NCBI GenBank assembly: GCA_023376005.1
Contig: CM042181.1
Span: 26,372,694-26,436,693, forward strand
Direction: 5' to 3'
DNA: 64,000 nt
Source: Doryteuthis pealeii
Lineage: Eukaryota; Mollusca; Cephalopoda; Myopsida; Loliginidae
Of this stretch, positions 24,066 through 34,435 are shown piece by piece. The translations under genes and the position numbers were made by a program. Every line of letters begins with the position of its first letter. The first letter of the stretch is position 1. Under the pieces are notes generated by a model. The model was given only the letters and a program-made list of their open reading frames with translations. It was not told where the DNA came from and did not search any database.

Positions 24066-24687
24066 TCTCTTATTATAATGGAGATTGTATGTTTTTCTGT
24101 CTGTAACTGAAACTATATTACTATACAAGTTACAATTCCCTTTAGTTATTTACATCACATTCTCCATGATTTTATTTTTTATTTAAACCGCAATTATTAA
24201 TAAAATTGTTTTACATCATTAAGACTGTTGACCATATCTACATACAAATAACATGCAGTTGTATTTATATATACAACAAAACAGTGGTTTACAGTGTGAA
24301 TGGGAAGGCTAATTTGCATATTGATCTTAAAAAATTTGATTTTAATAAATATGTGCTTAAAATTATTGATTTCTAATTGTTTTATCTTATTGAATATGAG
24401 CAAAATTCTCTTCAATATATCTTAAAAGAAATCCCTTAACAAAAAGAAATAACTAATATTATTCTTTACTTCCTATTTTAACTAAATAGTTAAATTAGGA
24501 ATAGGAGTAATTGAAAATGATGGAAGAGTTAGTTTCAAAGTTGTTCTATTTTTCAATCATACCCCCTCTGTTCCAAATCATGTTATCTGCATTTTTATTC
24601 AGTTTCATTGGCCTTTCTAATTTAATATGATATTTTATTATATTAAAACTTAAATACTTGCACCTGGAGGGTGCATATATTTGCTAG
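24066..24687 (+). mobile_element. Helitron-A, complete non-autonomous copy
   Basis: 622 bases; tctcttattataatggaga start after a, end gcacctggagggtgc hairpin plus atatatttgctag before t. Ends 40 bases from the exon 14a donor. Confidence 0.85.
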
Positions 24688-24727
24688 TCTGAATAAAAAT
24701 GATTGTAATAGAATTAAGAGAACTTAC

Positions 24728-24913
24728 TCCATCTGCATCCTGGGCATCAATCTTGACGATTACACTATTTTCCAATTTGGTATTCGGGACGAATATTTGA
24801 GTATTTGTGGGTCCAATAATCCTAGGAGCTGAAGGGTTACGGCTCACGCCGATGGTCACATTACAGTAACCCATTAGCTGCGGACTGCTGATGTCATAAG
24901 CCCCAATGCCGAG
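24728..24913 (-). CDS. Cadherin exon 14a (EC repeat 14, first half)
   Basis: Sixty-two codons. LGIGAYDISSP (even-type) with a cysteine in GYCNV, linker VSRNPSAPRI, ends AQDADG with DxD. A complete Helitron-like element ends 40 bases beyond the donor. Confidence 0.92.
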
Positions 24914-24984
24914 CTTTTAGAGGGAGAGAGAAAAAGAAGAAAAAAAATGAGCTTTTAGAAAGAAAAAAAAAGAAAAAAATTAGT

Positions 24985-24985
<1 letters not shown>

Positions 24986-25056
<71 letters not shown>
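24986..25056. repeat. (GA)n microsatellite
   Basis: About 33 GA units; a second tract is at 25268-25326. Confidence 0.95.
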
Positions 25057-25058
<2 letters not shown>

Positions 25059-25271
25059 GCTTTTAGATAGATTATCTGGTGTTGCTTATCTGCCGAATTC
25101 TTATTCCTTATGAGTGTCATCACCTCAGCTAAATAATGAACCATTCCGTTTTTATCATAAAGAAAGAGGAGAAATAGGGCATACTACATTGAAAATATAA
25201 TGAGAAAGTAGGAGAGTAGGGGAAAGACAGCGAGAAAGGGTGAGTGTATAGAAGCGATAAATTGAACGAGA

Positions 25272-25328
<57 letters not shown>

Positions 25329-25403
25329 AAAAATAGTGGGTGTTGCAAGATGATAACAGTCGGAAGATTAAGGAATGTGAGTATTAACATAAAGAAGATT
25401 TAC

Positions 25404-25532
25404 CGTATAGAGAGCTGTGGTGGCGGCATCACTTGTCAGAGGACGACTTACTCTTACAGCGCACGTGTTCTCATCAACGCTAAAGAAACTTGGTGCCGGG
25501 TAGTAACCAACTGTTTTGCATTTGAATATTCT
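25404..25532 (-). CDS. Cadherin exon 13b (EC repeat 13, second half)
   Basis: Forty-three codons. RIFKCKTVGYYPAPSFFSVD then ENTC. Cys5 and Cys24 replace the Tyr and Gly that are nearly invariant elsewhere; exon 18b has the same pair at the same positions. Confidence 0.9.
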
Positions 25533-25696
25533 CTGGAAACCCGAAAAGAAAAAAAGGAAAAAAGTTATTTGGAAAATATATGGAAAATATAAAAAACGGC
25601 GTTAGAATAATTATTCCATGGTGTAGCCGTGTAATTACTACTGTATGGCTGTACCACTTAGACGCTAACAAGATTAAAGAAAAAGCCAAATAAAAA

Positions 25697-26000
25697 CTGT
25701 ACAAGGATGCTGACTGCTATCTTGAACAAATCCTAAAAGCAGCACCTCACAAAAGAGCATCTGAACGCCCACTTACCCCCTATCTTACAAACTATCCAAA
25801 TAAAACGAATAAGACATGCCGGACACTGTTAGAGAAGCAAGGACGAGCTTACAAGGAACGTTTTCCTGGACACACCAGTGTTACTCAGTCAGCAAAAACC
25901 TACATCGATCAGCTTTGCACGGATACTGGATACTGTGCAGAGGACCCTCTAGGAGCGATGGCCGGTAGGGACGGGTGGTAAGGAAGAGTCATGGAGATCA
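25697..26000 (+). pseudogene. Non-LTR retrotransposon ORF2 tail, degraded
   Basis: Plus-strand translation gives TRMLTAILNKS, a stop, KQHLTKEHLNAHLPPI, then RHAGHC, a stop and RSKDEL, and in a shifted frame TYIDQLCTDTG. This order is the C-terminal region following the reverse transcriptase domain in RTE/CR1-like elements. Two stops and at least one frameshift. Confidence 0.75.
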
Positions 26001-26059
26001 TTGTTGTCGGCACCCTATGACGTATTTACCATCCCCCGCTAGTGTCAATTTTTAAACAG

Positions 26060-26262
26060 AGTTTAATAGGATTTAATTCAGTAAGCATGATTAAAGAGTC
26101 CGGTCTGCCCTACATTTTATCCCTAATTAGGGAAGATTAGATGGATTCATACATTTTCCAAGGATATTAGCGCTATATGAAATGCAAACAGCCTCGTCCA
26201 GGATTTGAACTCGACCGCCGTATCCATTCCCTACAACCATAACCATTACATAAAAATCTCCC
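26060..26262 (-). mobile_element. tRNA-derived SINE (R5)
   Basis: Minus orientation: tggttatggttg-type A box and cgagttcaaatcct B box, followed by the shared body gcatttcatatagcgctaat. Five to six further copies are in the window. Confidence 0.7.
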
Positions 26263-26344
26263 ATATTTTTTGTGAAGTCTTTTTTTCACACGGGTCTATC
26301 GTATACGAATAATTTTTAAACATAAATATTTGGACAAAAGATAG

Positions 26345-26470
26345 GTCATTAACAGGTATTACCACCCCGGGTCAGAGTTGACCTGGGAGTAATGGCAATG
26401 AAGAGGTACTCTACACTTCCCAGATCTTCAGATACTGAAACCTCACCATCAGAATACAGTCAACGACAGG
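26345..26470 (+). repeat. R1 internal fragment
   Basis: Contains ggtattaccaccccgggtca and the gaagaggtactctacact block of R1. Confidence 0.6.
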
Positions 26471-26564
26471 CCTAAACATTAAATAAAATTTAATAAATTA
26501 AAAAAAAAATGAAATAGATCACTAAGTGGGTCTGAGTCTGTTCTAGTAGTGACCACCCCTAGCA

Positions 26565-26796
26565 GAGATTTAAGAGGTTTGAATTCAGAGTCTTCCTTCT
26601 CCTAGACTGGTTGCCTAACCAAGGTTAAAGAGCTCAGTCTGCCCTACTATTTATCCATAGCTGGAGAGAGTATAGTTGGATTAATACCTTTCCCAAGGGT
26701 ATTAGCGCTATGTGAATTGTGGCTTCGCCCAGGATTTGAACTCGGATTGACGAGTCCATTTTCTCCGACTCTAACCAGTATACCACCGCGCTCTCA
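26565..26796 (-). mobile_element. tRNA-derived SINE (R5)
   Basis: Same family as 26.06 kb; tRNA-like head at the right end (gtataccaccgcgctctc), directly beside the exon 13a donor. Confidence 0.72.
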
Positions 26797-26805
26797 ATTT
26801 CTTAC

Positions 26806-26991
26806 CGTTTGTCCTGTGGTCAGAAGTGTTGGGGTGATCACAATAGAATTTACTGGTTCTGAATCTTTGATATTGATTGAATAAGTTGTTTGTAGGAATG
26901 TTGGAACTGACTGCGAAGATTTCACGATTATAGTGACTGGAACAACACTGGAACGCGCCGGAGTTCCATCATCAGTTGCTTTGACTTGAAA
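26806..26991 (-). CDS. Cadherin exon 13a (EC repeat 13, first half)
   Basis: Sixty-two codons. FQVKATDDGTPARSS (odd-type), linker VKSSQSVPTF, acidic KDSEP, ends LLTTGQT without DxD. A tRNA-derived SINE in the next intron ends within about 10 bases of the donor. Confidence 0.92.
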
Positions 26992-27129
26992 CTGGAGAAA
27001 AGAAAAAGGGAAAAGGAAAGTGAACATATTTGAAAAACAAGACAAAAACAAAACAAATTAAAACAACACATTATTTGTTACATCAGATTGCACAACAACA
27101 AACAACAGAAAAAAAATCTTAATCCAATG

Positions 27130-27130
<1 letters not shown>

Positions 27131-27170
<40 letters not shown>
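27131..27170. repeat. (TA)n microsatellite
   Basis: TA tract flanking the fold-back element to its right. Confidence 0.95.
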
Positions 27171-27171
<1 letters not shown>

Positions 27172-27173
<2 letters not shown>

Positions 27174-27491
27174 TTGCTGAGTTTTTATAGATCAATGTTT
27201 ATTATAAACAGCTACCTCGGTTTCATGCTACGGGGCAATCATCAGGTTGTTGAGTTAGATCCAATGGTGTTTGTTGGAGATCTTTACTTAATGTCACATT
27301 CTGGACCGTAAATAACCTATTTATTATTTATTTACGGTTATTTAGGTTATTTACGGTCCAGAATGTGACATTAAGTAAAGATCTCCAACAAACACCGTGG
27401 GATCTAACTCAACGGCCTGATGATTGCCCCGTAGCATGAAACCGAGGTAGCTGTTTATAATAAACATTGATCTATAAAAACTCAGCAAATT
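27172..27491. mobile_element. Large fold-back element with hammerhead cores in both arms
   Basis: Arms of about 145 bases from aatttgctgagtttttatag to tttacggtcc are repeated inverted with few mismatches around a spacer of roughly 30 bases. Each arm holds a CTGATGATTGCCCCGTAGCA core. Confidence 0.8.
27411..27455 (+). ncRNA. Hammerhead-ribozyme-like motif (27.4 kb)
   Basis: AACGGC pairs with GCUGUU as a 6-bp stem I (one GU); CUGAUGA at 27417-27423; stem II UGC/GCA; GAAA at 27438-27441; stem III AC/GU with loop CGAG; A at the cleavage position (27449). The 10.1-11.1 position is U-U instead of the usual G-C. The left arm of the fold-back carries the same motif on the minus strand with one stem I mismatch. 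Confidence 0.5.
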
Positions 27492-27559
27492 AAATAAATA
27501 TTAGCTCTCACAATTTGTGATTGAGCACTGTATTTTCTTTGTTTCATCACAAAAAAATT

Positions 27560-27574
27560 GTTTTTATATATACC

Positions 27575-27612
<38 letters not shown>

Positions 27613-27712
27613 AACACGCTTATTTATATTATATGTATATAGAGATATTGATGCATATTATATATATATATAACGTATATACTACACACACACATATATA
27701 AACACAACACGG

Positions 27713-27748
<36 letters not shown>

Positions 27749-28058
27749 TATATATATATACAACACACATTTATAGATATTTAAATACATTATACACAAC
27801 ACACGTATCTATACATATTATACACTACACTATTTTGTACAACACACACACACACACATATATATTGATATATACAATTCGCACACACTATACAATATAT
27901 ACAACATACACTCATATAAAACACACATTATAGATATATATCACATACAGCACACTATATATTAATAAACAATACACACGCTAGCACAATATACACAACA
28001 CATATATGATATAAAGCACACACACACACACACACACACAACACACACACACACACAT

Positions 28059-28104
<46 letters not shown>

Positions 28105-28110
28105 TAATTG
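27560..28110. repeat. TA/CA microsatellite desert
   Basis: Degenerate TA, CA and TATAT tracts for over 500 bases, including pure (CA)n at 28017-28056 and (TA)n at 28061-28101. Confidence 0.9.
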
Positions 28111-28345
28111 GTAATTTGCTTGAAGCATTGTCAAGTATGTTATAATATATTAAAATTTGAAGGCAATACAATGCGTATAAAAAAATAAAAACAAAAAGAT
28201 GCGCAAAAAAAAAACAAAACAAACTTAAGCACGTCCATTTCTGATTTTCGTCTCTGATGATAAAGTTTCTTTGAAATCGATAAGATAAAAAAAACATCTT
28301 TTTGTTTTTATTTTTTATACGCATTGTATTGCCTTCAAATTTTAA
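28110..28345. repeat. Inverted repeat around 28.2 kb
   Basis: atatattaaaatttgaaggc with the following caatgcgtataaaaaataaa block returns inverted as gccttcaaattttaatatat, forming arms of about 55 bases. (TA)n lies on both sides. Confidence 0.7.
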
Positions 28346-28355
28346 TATATATATA

Positions 28356-28389
<34 letters not shown>

Positions 28390-28425
28390 TCTTGAGCAAA
28401 AATGAAAATAAGTTTTTTTTCTTAC

Positions 28426-28548
28426 CGTGAGAGTCTGTTGGTTTAGAGGTACGAGTGAACCAATAACAATCAATTGACCAGTTGTTGGTTTGACAAAGAA
28501 ATACTTTTCAATATCGCCTTTAGGAACAATAGAATAAGTGATGTTACC
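28426..28548 (-). CDS. Cadherin exon 12b (EC repeat 12, second half)
   Basis: Forty-one codons. GNITYSIVPKGDIEKYFFV then PTTG, even-type. The following intron is mostly TA and CA microsatellite for about 1.4 kb. Confidence 0.92.
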
Positions 28549-28705
28549 CTGAAAAGAGAAAGATTAAAAACATTATTCTCACAATAAAGCCAATAATAAA
28601 AGTAAAAAACAAACTAAAAATTGTAAAACAATTTTTCATAATTTTATATCAATAATAATATATAACCCACCATTCTACTACTACTAGTATATAGGTTAGT
28701 ATTAT

Positions 28706-28835
28706 CTGCCTTATTCGGACTATTATCGCCATCTTCATTGTTATTTGTACAATGTTGTACAGATAGCAATGAAGATGGGGACAATAGTCCGAATAACGCA
28801 GATAATACTAATCATCAAGCCTCATCTCAAACATT
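28706..28835. repeat. R2 terminal sequences, head to head
   Basis: ttattcggactattatcgcc is followed within 50 bases by its inverse gacaatagtccgaataacgc, so only the two ends of R2 remain. Confidence 0.6.
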
Positions 28836-28849
28836 CAGAGGAATAGTAT

Positions 28850-29077
28850 ATAGGTATTCATTCTTGAATTAATACAGAAAATGTGGCACAATGCCAAAAA
28901 TGGGAGGGAAAGGTAGGTCATCTCTATCCTAACTTTTAACTTAACTATTCTCATTCTTGATCAGATTCATGCTACAATTTTCCATTGACCATAATGCCAA
29001 TTCGCACTACAAACACCAAAACTTACCAGTCTCTCTATGAAAAACCTACACCTAAATCCATATTTACATAGTGATAA
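28850..29077 (+). repeat. Dispersed repeat R9, uninterrupted copy
   Basis: About 230 bases shared with 54.51-55.17 kb, for example ggtcatctctatcctaact and caccaaaacttaccagt. It shows the empty site for the solo LTR found in the other copy. Confidence 0.7.
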
Positions 29078-29096
29078 CCCACAATCAAATACTTAC

Positions 29097-29178
29097 ATTT
29101 TCTGGGTCCCTTGCCTGAATATTGATTACGGCAGTCGAGACGACAGTATTTAGTTCAAGAACCCGTGTATAAGATGGA
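29097..29178 (-). pseudogene. Duplicated end of exon 12a with splice donor
   Basis: The 82 bases repeat the 3-prime part of exon 12a at a period of 214 bases. The donor is intact and the frame open (SYTRVLELNTVV), with D-to-E and P-to-L changes, but there is no acceptor, so it cannot be an independent exon. It is part of the tandem copies 28965-29178 and 29179-29392. Confidence 0.85.
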
Positions 29179-29310
29179 TTTCATGCTACAATTTTCCATT
29201 CACCATAAAGCCAATTCGCACTACAAACACCAAAACTTACCAGTCTCTCTATGAAAAACCTACACCTAAACCCATATCTACATAGTCATAACCCACAATC
29301 AAATACTTAC

Positions 29311-29493
29311 ATTTTCTGGGTCCCTTGCCTGAATATTGATTACAGCAGTCGAGACGACAGTATTTGGATCAAGAACTCGTGTATATGATGGACTAAGGAA
29401 CGCTGGTTCTTGTTTATTTCTGTTCACATTAATAGTCACTGTTGCCGTGGTTCTCATGTTAGAGACGGATGAATCATAGACAGCGACTCTTAA
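29311..29493 (-). CDS. Cadherin exon 12a (EC repeat 12, first half)
   Basis: Sixty-one codons. LRVAVYDSSVS (even-type), linker VNRNKQEPAF, no acidic PE position (VLDPNTV), ends ARDPEN. The last 82 bases plus the donor and following intron are duplicated immediately downstream in the gene. Confidence 0.93.
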
Positions 29494-29647
29494 CTGAAAT
29501 ATAAATGGATAAAAGTCAAATAAAACAGATAAAATAATTTGTTTTCCTATTTAAAAAGATTCGGTCGCAGATTATGATAATCATAGATTGATGGATTGAT
29601 TTTCATTCATCGTTTATTCCAATATTCAAAAAACATTCTCGACCACA

Positions 29648-29850
29648 TGCCGGTGTTTTGTTACCGCCGCTTTCTTCTGGGCCTCTTAGCTTCATGGTGT
29701 TGCGCCAGGGTGACTATAGACATGAACAGCCCGCTACGGAGAACCTGCCGCCACCAAGGTCGGTCCTGAGCCAAATTTTCCCAGTTGGAAGGGGTAATGC
29801 CAAAGCACCTGAGATCATTCTTGCAGACAACCTTAAAACGAAGCTATTGA
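29648..29850 (-). pseudogene. Non-LTR retrotransposon ORF2 C-terminal fragment
   Basis: The minus strand reads NDLRCFGITPSNWENLAQDR, then WWRQVLRSGLFMS and HHEAKRPRRKRR before a stop. This matches the post-RT C-terminal segment of CR1/RTE-type elements. Confidence 0.75.
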
Positions 29851-29994
29851 CTTTTTTGTATACGGTTATATAATATCAGAATAATATCAGTTAATAATAT
29901 AAAATAATATGATAACATAATATAATATACTGTAATAAAATAATATGATATATAGTATATATCATCGGCATCGCAGTCTCGGAAGACTATATAG

Positions 29995-30225
29995 TTCTTG
30001 TGCCCTTAAAGTTACAGCGCCTCCTGTGACTGTAAAATCCAATGTTCGAAAAACATTCTCGACCACAGATGTCGCATGTGTGAAGGCTATTCCTGAAGAT
30101 GTTGATGTGCCGGTGCTTTGTTGCCGCTGTTTTCTTCTGGACCTTCTGGATTCATGGCGTTGCGCTAGGGTGGCTTCAGACATGAACAGTCCGCTATGGA
30201 GAGCCTGCCGGCATGCCAACTATCT
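29995..30225 (-). pseudogene. Non-LTR retrotransposon ORF2 C-terminal fragment, second copy
   Basis: RQALHSGLFMSEATLAQRHE and RRSRRKQRQQS parallel the fragment at 29.65 kb; the following residues are unlike a finger motif. Independent partial insertion or rearranged piece. Confidence 0.7.
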
Positions 30226-30760
30226 TGGGTTATTTTGTATTGTATCGCGAGGTGGAAAGATACACAGAAGAATGGTATGCTTAATACATTTATTAAGTAC
30301 CAGCATCCGGTGTCAAACAGATACATACAAACACAGAACAAATAAGTACAAACAATTAACAAGACAAAACTTACACTAATTAGAAGAGGGCCAGGTCGCT
30401 ATAGCCAACGCAGAAAAGTCAGTCTGCATATTATTCAGCTTGTTAATCCACTTTAATCGTTGGCTATTTTATGGCTATGAGCCAGTCCATCTGGTAGAGT
30501 GCTGAAGGGGTGTTAGCTACTCTACAACATTTATACATAGAGTTTACGGAATCGCGTTCATTGTACGTACATATTTACATTTTTGTGCATTTGCTTCTTA
30601 ATTTATTTTGCATCTTATCGAATAAGAATGTTTTTAAACATATCTATTTGACCCATAGACAGATCCTTAACATATACCACTCTGGATCAGAGTATTGTAA
30701 TGTTTATTATTAGAGATAATGAATATTTCATAAGTGTCCTGATAGACAGTATAAATATAA
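30226..30760. other. Intronic sequence, fragments only
   Basis: A short R1-like piece at about 30.53-30.69 kb (gaatcgcgttcatt, then actctggatcagagta); nothing else recognised. Confidence 0.45.
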
Positions 30761-30766
30761 ACTTAC

Positions 30767-30889
30767 CACATATTGTGGTGTATTGTCGGGCAATAATGAA
30801 CTCCTCACGGTGATTATTCCATTGTTTGGATCCACTTTGAAATAGGTTGGTGCCGATAGATCTCCAATAACTTCGTAAACAAGTTTGCC
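30767..30889 (-). CDS. Cadherin exon 11b (EC repeat 11, second half)
   Basis: Forty-one codons. GKLVYEVIGDLSAPTYFKVD followed by PNNG, textbook odd-type. Confidence 0.93.
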
Positions 30890-31003
30890 CTGTTGAAAAA
30901 AAAGAACATAGTTGAAGTAAGATATTCATTCACAAAATATACGATACGCATGAGTAATCTGAGTACAATGGACTATTGTCCCCATCCTTATTATCAAATG
31001 AGG

Positions 31004-31007
<4 letters not shown>

Positions 31008-31082
<75 letters not shown>
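31008..31082. repeat. (TA)n(GATA)n(GA)n microsatellite
   Basis: Compound tract inside the intron between exons 11a and 11b. Confidence 0.95.
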
Positions 31083-31086
<4 letters not shown>

Positions 31087-31860
31087 AGAGAAGGGCTTGC
31101 CTCGTGGAGCAAAGTGGGCGCGAAATTGTCACGCTTACAGGATGAGTGGCAACGAAAAAATATGGCTGCCTTGGCTCTACAATTAAGATATGTGTGATTT
31201 CTAAGCAAAGAAACGTGGTGATAGTAAATCTGCACGTATGCAAATTTCTCTCAGATCATCGTACATAAAACGAGAGACAAACTGAGTAAAGGCCGAGATG
31301 CTTCGAAGAGTCGTGTACGGAGGACTGTTGGAAAATTGTTGCGGGACGAGAAAATTTGTCATCGAACTTTGCAGTTGAAGAAAGAAATTAGGTGTATCAA
31401 TTTCATAACCTATAGACAATAATCCTGCTGGAGTCAGTAAAATATGTTTATTCCTGTGAGTGGGGTTAAGTCAAAAAAGTCTTTCTGTGATTGGATATAG
31501 CAATCACGTGATGCGTCCAGAAGTTTTGGCGGAAATTTAAATCAAGGGGACTGGTGTTGACTGTGGGGATGGTCCCATGGGACGTTAATTTAATTTCTCT
31601 CTGGTCCAGTGGCTGAAGCCACCAGACACAGGGCCCAAATGCCCAGGAAATGAGTTTTAGATTTAATAGAGTACACCGAGTCAAAACCAGTACTCTAAAT
31701 TGTTGTAGTACGTCAGATATTGGTATGTATGCATTTACCCAACACCTCCACACGAGTAGGATTCGACACAGAGTCAACTATTTTTCAAAAGAATTTGGGT
31801 GCCAGGTGTTTATTGCTCGTTGAAATGTCCTTCTTAAATAATATTTGAGACTATTGAGAC
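31083..31860. other. Intronic sequence of unknown origin
   Basis: No open frame of interest. 31550-31650 (aaatcaaggggac, then gtggctgaagccac) resembles pieces at 9.24 and 46.79 kb, suggesting a further low-copy repeat. Confidence 0.45.
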
Positions 31861-31961
31861 AATAAATCGTTTCGATTTATTGGTTTAATTTGGTTTATTA
31901 GCATATCAACTTTTGTGTGTTATTTAATGCCAAAGCCATAATTGTAGAAGAACAGTCATAG

Positions 31962-32345
31962 TAATTTTGATTATTTGGATTTATCGTAGTTTTCCTCATC
32001 TTTAATATTATATACACAAAGTTTCGGCCGATGTGACCTCCAGCCTTCTTTAAGTGTTTCTTGTCGAACACGGGAACCTCCAAGGAACTTCAAACCGAAC
32101 CCTTTATTCAATCTACCGGGGTAGACTGTTCTCGTTTTACTAACCATGACCGGATACAAGTGTTACGATACGTTAAGTATTTTATGTTATGTACCCGTGG
32201 TCAGGATTGAACCCGTAACCAACAGATGATTATCACTTAGAACTATCAATTCAATCTCTATATGCGTTGTGCCATGTGTCTAACTGAACAATAACAATAA
32301 AGATGAACTCCGAAAAACCCAAATAATACAAATTATCAAGCCTCA
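31962..32345 (-). mobile_element. R2 element, diverged copy
   Basis: Minus orientation. The hammerhead-like core is decayed (CTTAAAGA instead of CTGAAGA) but CGGCCGAAAC is kept; both ends carry the ggattatt/aataatccaaa-type sequence. Confidence 0.6.
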
Positions 32346-32369
32346 TCTAAAAATTCAAATAGTCATGGT

Positions 32370-32522
32370 ACTATTTAACCCATATCTGGGGGAGCGGAGT
32401 GGGTTCATACCTTTTGCAAAGAATATTAATCCGTAATTAAACGAAAAAGTGCGACTGTGGCTCGAACTGGCTTACTATGATATCGCAGTCCAGCACGTTA
32501 ACAAGTACGCCACGGGAACTCA
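32370..32522 (-). repeat. Diverged R5 SINE
   Basis: Body sequence gggttcataccttttgcaaa and a tRNA-like end cacgttaacaagtacgccac. Confidence 0.5.
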
Positions 32523-32579
32523 CCAGAACGATATATGAAGTCCAGTTCAATCAAAACATAATGGTTGACTACTGTTGCT

Positions 32580-33190
32580 TCTTATAATGGAATACCAAGT
32601 GGTCCTTCAGAGATAGACATGGATTGTCTCTTTACTGAACTGCAACGCTTGCTTTTTTTCTTCACCTGACGCCCAAGTTTAAAACATCTCAACTCTGTAA
32701 CATTATCCCAAGGTAAAATCCTCCTGTTGCCCACCTCCGAAATTGTGACGGAGAACGAGAAAGGAAAGGGAGCAAGACATTGTCTTGCCTGCCGGGATCG
32801 AACCCGCGTCCTCCCGCATGCGAAAACAGATGCGATGTAGGAACTGGAAGGACGCGAGGTTTGACTGACGTGCCCGGATGTTTGGCTAATATGCCCATAA
32901 AATAACAAATGAGTCAGGCGCTGGGCAGTCAGCAGTAGCAGAAGCAGAAGCAGTCGACGACGAAGCGCTTTTCAGTAAGGAAATGTGATTTTGAACTGCT
33001 AAAGATTATTTCGACTACGACGACGGATTTTTTTTAGCTGCTAGACGAAGACCAACAGAGGGTCTGACTTGTGAGAAGACTGAGAACTCGCTTGTTCTTG
33101 GCAGGAGCTTGTTGATTCGAAGGTCTATTTCGCCCCATATATTCCCCCCCCCTCTATAGAAATCTCCACTGTAATAGCACAGTATTATTC
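32580..33190. other. Intronic sequence with tRNA-like TpsiC arm
   Basis: The minus strand at about 32.79-32.81 kb reads GCGGGTTCGATCCCGGC, a perfect T arm, but no A box or acceptor stem surrounds it. The rest is unrecognised. Confidence 0.4.
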
Positions 33191-33191
33191 A

Positions 33192-33570
33192 ATTGGACAC
33201 ATAGCATAGTGGATAAAGGCGTTGGGTTAAGACAGTTCTAAGTGACAGTTATATCTGGTTCAATCCTGGTCAGAGGCAGCAGTAACATAGAATAATAATT
33301 AACACAGCTTAACACCTGTACTCAAGCTATGGTTAGCGAAATGAGAACAGGATACCTCTGTGGATTGAATAAAGGGTTGATTTCAAAGTTCCATGATGGC
33401 TTCCGTTTACAAGAAGGTTCTGTATTACGAAAATAAGGTTTCCGATAATAAAAAGGTTTCCGATTACGAAAAGAAGATTTCCGAGTCCGACAAGAAATAC
33501 CTGAAGAATGCCGGAACGTTGTACAGATAACAATACAAAATGAGGACAATAGTCCGAATAATCCAAATAA
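33192..33570 (+). mobile_element. R2 element, plus orientation
   Basis: tRNA-like head acatagcatagtggata (A box) and ctggttcaatcctgg (B box), then a gttagcgaaatgagaacagg body and the tandem gattacgaaaag units. The core is shortened to ctgaagaatgccggaac, so the GAAA half is deleted. The tail is gaggacaatagtccgaataa. Confidence 0.7.
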
Positions 33571-33624
33571 TACTAATTATTCAATTCAGTTATAAACAAA
33601 AGTATAGATATGAATTTTGCTTAC

Positions 33625-33807
33625 CAGCATATCTGGATCTGATGCTCTAATTGTAGCCAGTTGTCTTCCGAGAGGATCGTTCGGATCAACGTTTATTGTG
33701 ATGCTTCGGTCATCAAGTCTCACAGGTTGATTTCTTATTACATTAATCCTCACGGAGGCATTTACGCTCTTTGGCGGACGACCATCGTCCATAGCCTGTG
33801 CTGTTAG
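33625..33807 (-). CDS. Cadherin exon 11a (EC repeat 11, first half)
   Basis: Sixty-one codons. LTAQAMDDGRPPKSV is odd-type; linker VIRNQPVRLDD has lost the P-x-F; acidic DPNDP; ends ASDPDML with DxD. Confidence 0.9.
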
Positions 33808-33839
33808 CTACAATACGTAAACAAAAAAAAAACTGTAGA

Positions 33840-34360
33840 AGTTATCCCCCAGATTACATAGAAACAATATAATACTCACCGTCGCAGTGGGATTCTAACT
33901 ACCGTCGAGTTAACAGACAAGAACAATATGCAAGCTGTAACTTAAATACAGTCCTTGCATGGTGCTGGCACAGTGCAGACTGAGGGCTGAAGAGTGGGTA
34001 CTTATCCATATCTCTACTCACACTGAATACCATCAGCCAATCAAAACCCAGGAAGTGAACTTGCCAGAGTTCATAATGGAATAACCCAAAGCTGTATATA
34101 AACCACCTGCCAACACTCTAGAGATAGTTTTGTAGTCAGCTTGTAACAGAGATGAATACTTGACAAATCCAACAAAAACGATTATAGATATGTTTTTACA
34201 AAGTTACAAATAAAGGTTACACAAATTGACAACCTAATTTGAAATGAACAACTCCCAAACCCAATTGAAAACTCATTAGCCAGGTGCCCTCACCATTGAC
34301 ATAAACACACATATTATACAGTCGACAACCTAGATATCACAAAACATAGACAAAATATGT
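33840..34360. other. Intronic sequence without recognised features
   Basis: No coding, RNA or known repeat signal recognised. Confidence 0.45.
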
Positions 34361-34366
34361 AAGCGG

Positions 34367-34368
<2 letters not shown>

Positions 34369-34416
<48 letters not shown>

Positions 34417-34418
34417 AG
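34369..34418. repeat. (TA)n microsatellite
   Basis: Two TA tracts with one interruption; flanks the hammerhead-bearing repeat. Confidence 0.95.
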
Positions 34419-34435
34419 AGTATGGAAACACATAA

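Noticed and set aside
27962..28399. 145-codon frame rich in Ile-Tyr and Val-Cys
   Set aside because: Translation of TA, TG and CA microsatellites.
29945..30379. 144-codon plus-strand reading frame as a host gene
   Set aside because: It runs antisense through a recognisable non-LTR retrotransposon fragment and shows no domain; an accidental frame.
32785..32830. tRNA gene on the minus strand near gcgggttcgatcccggc
   Set aside because: Only the T arm is present; no D arm, anticodon arm or acceptor stem.
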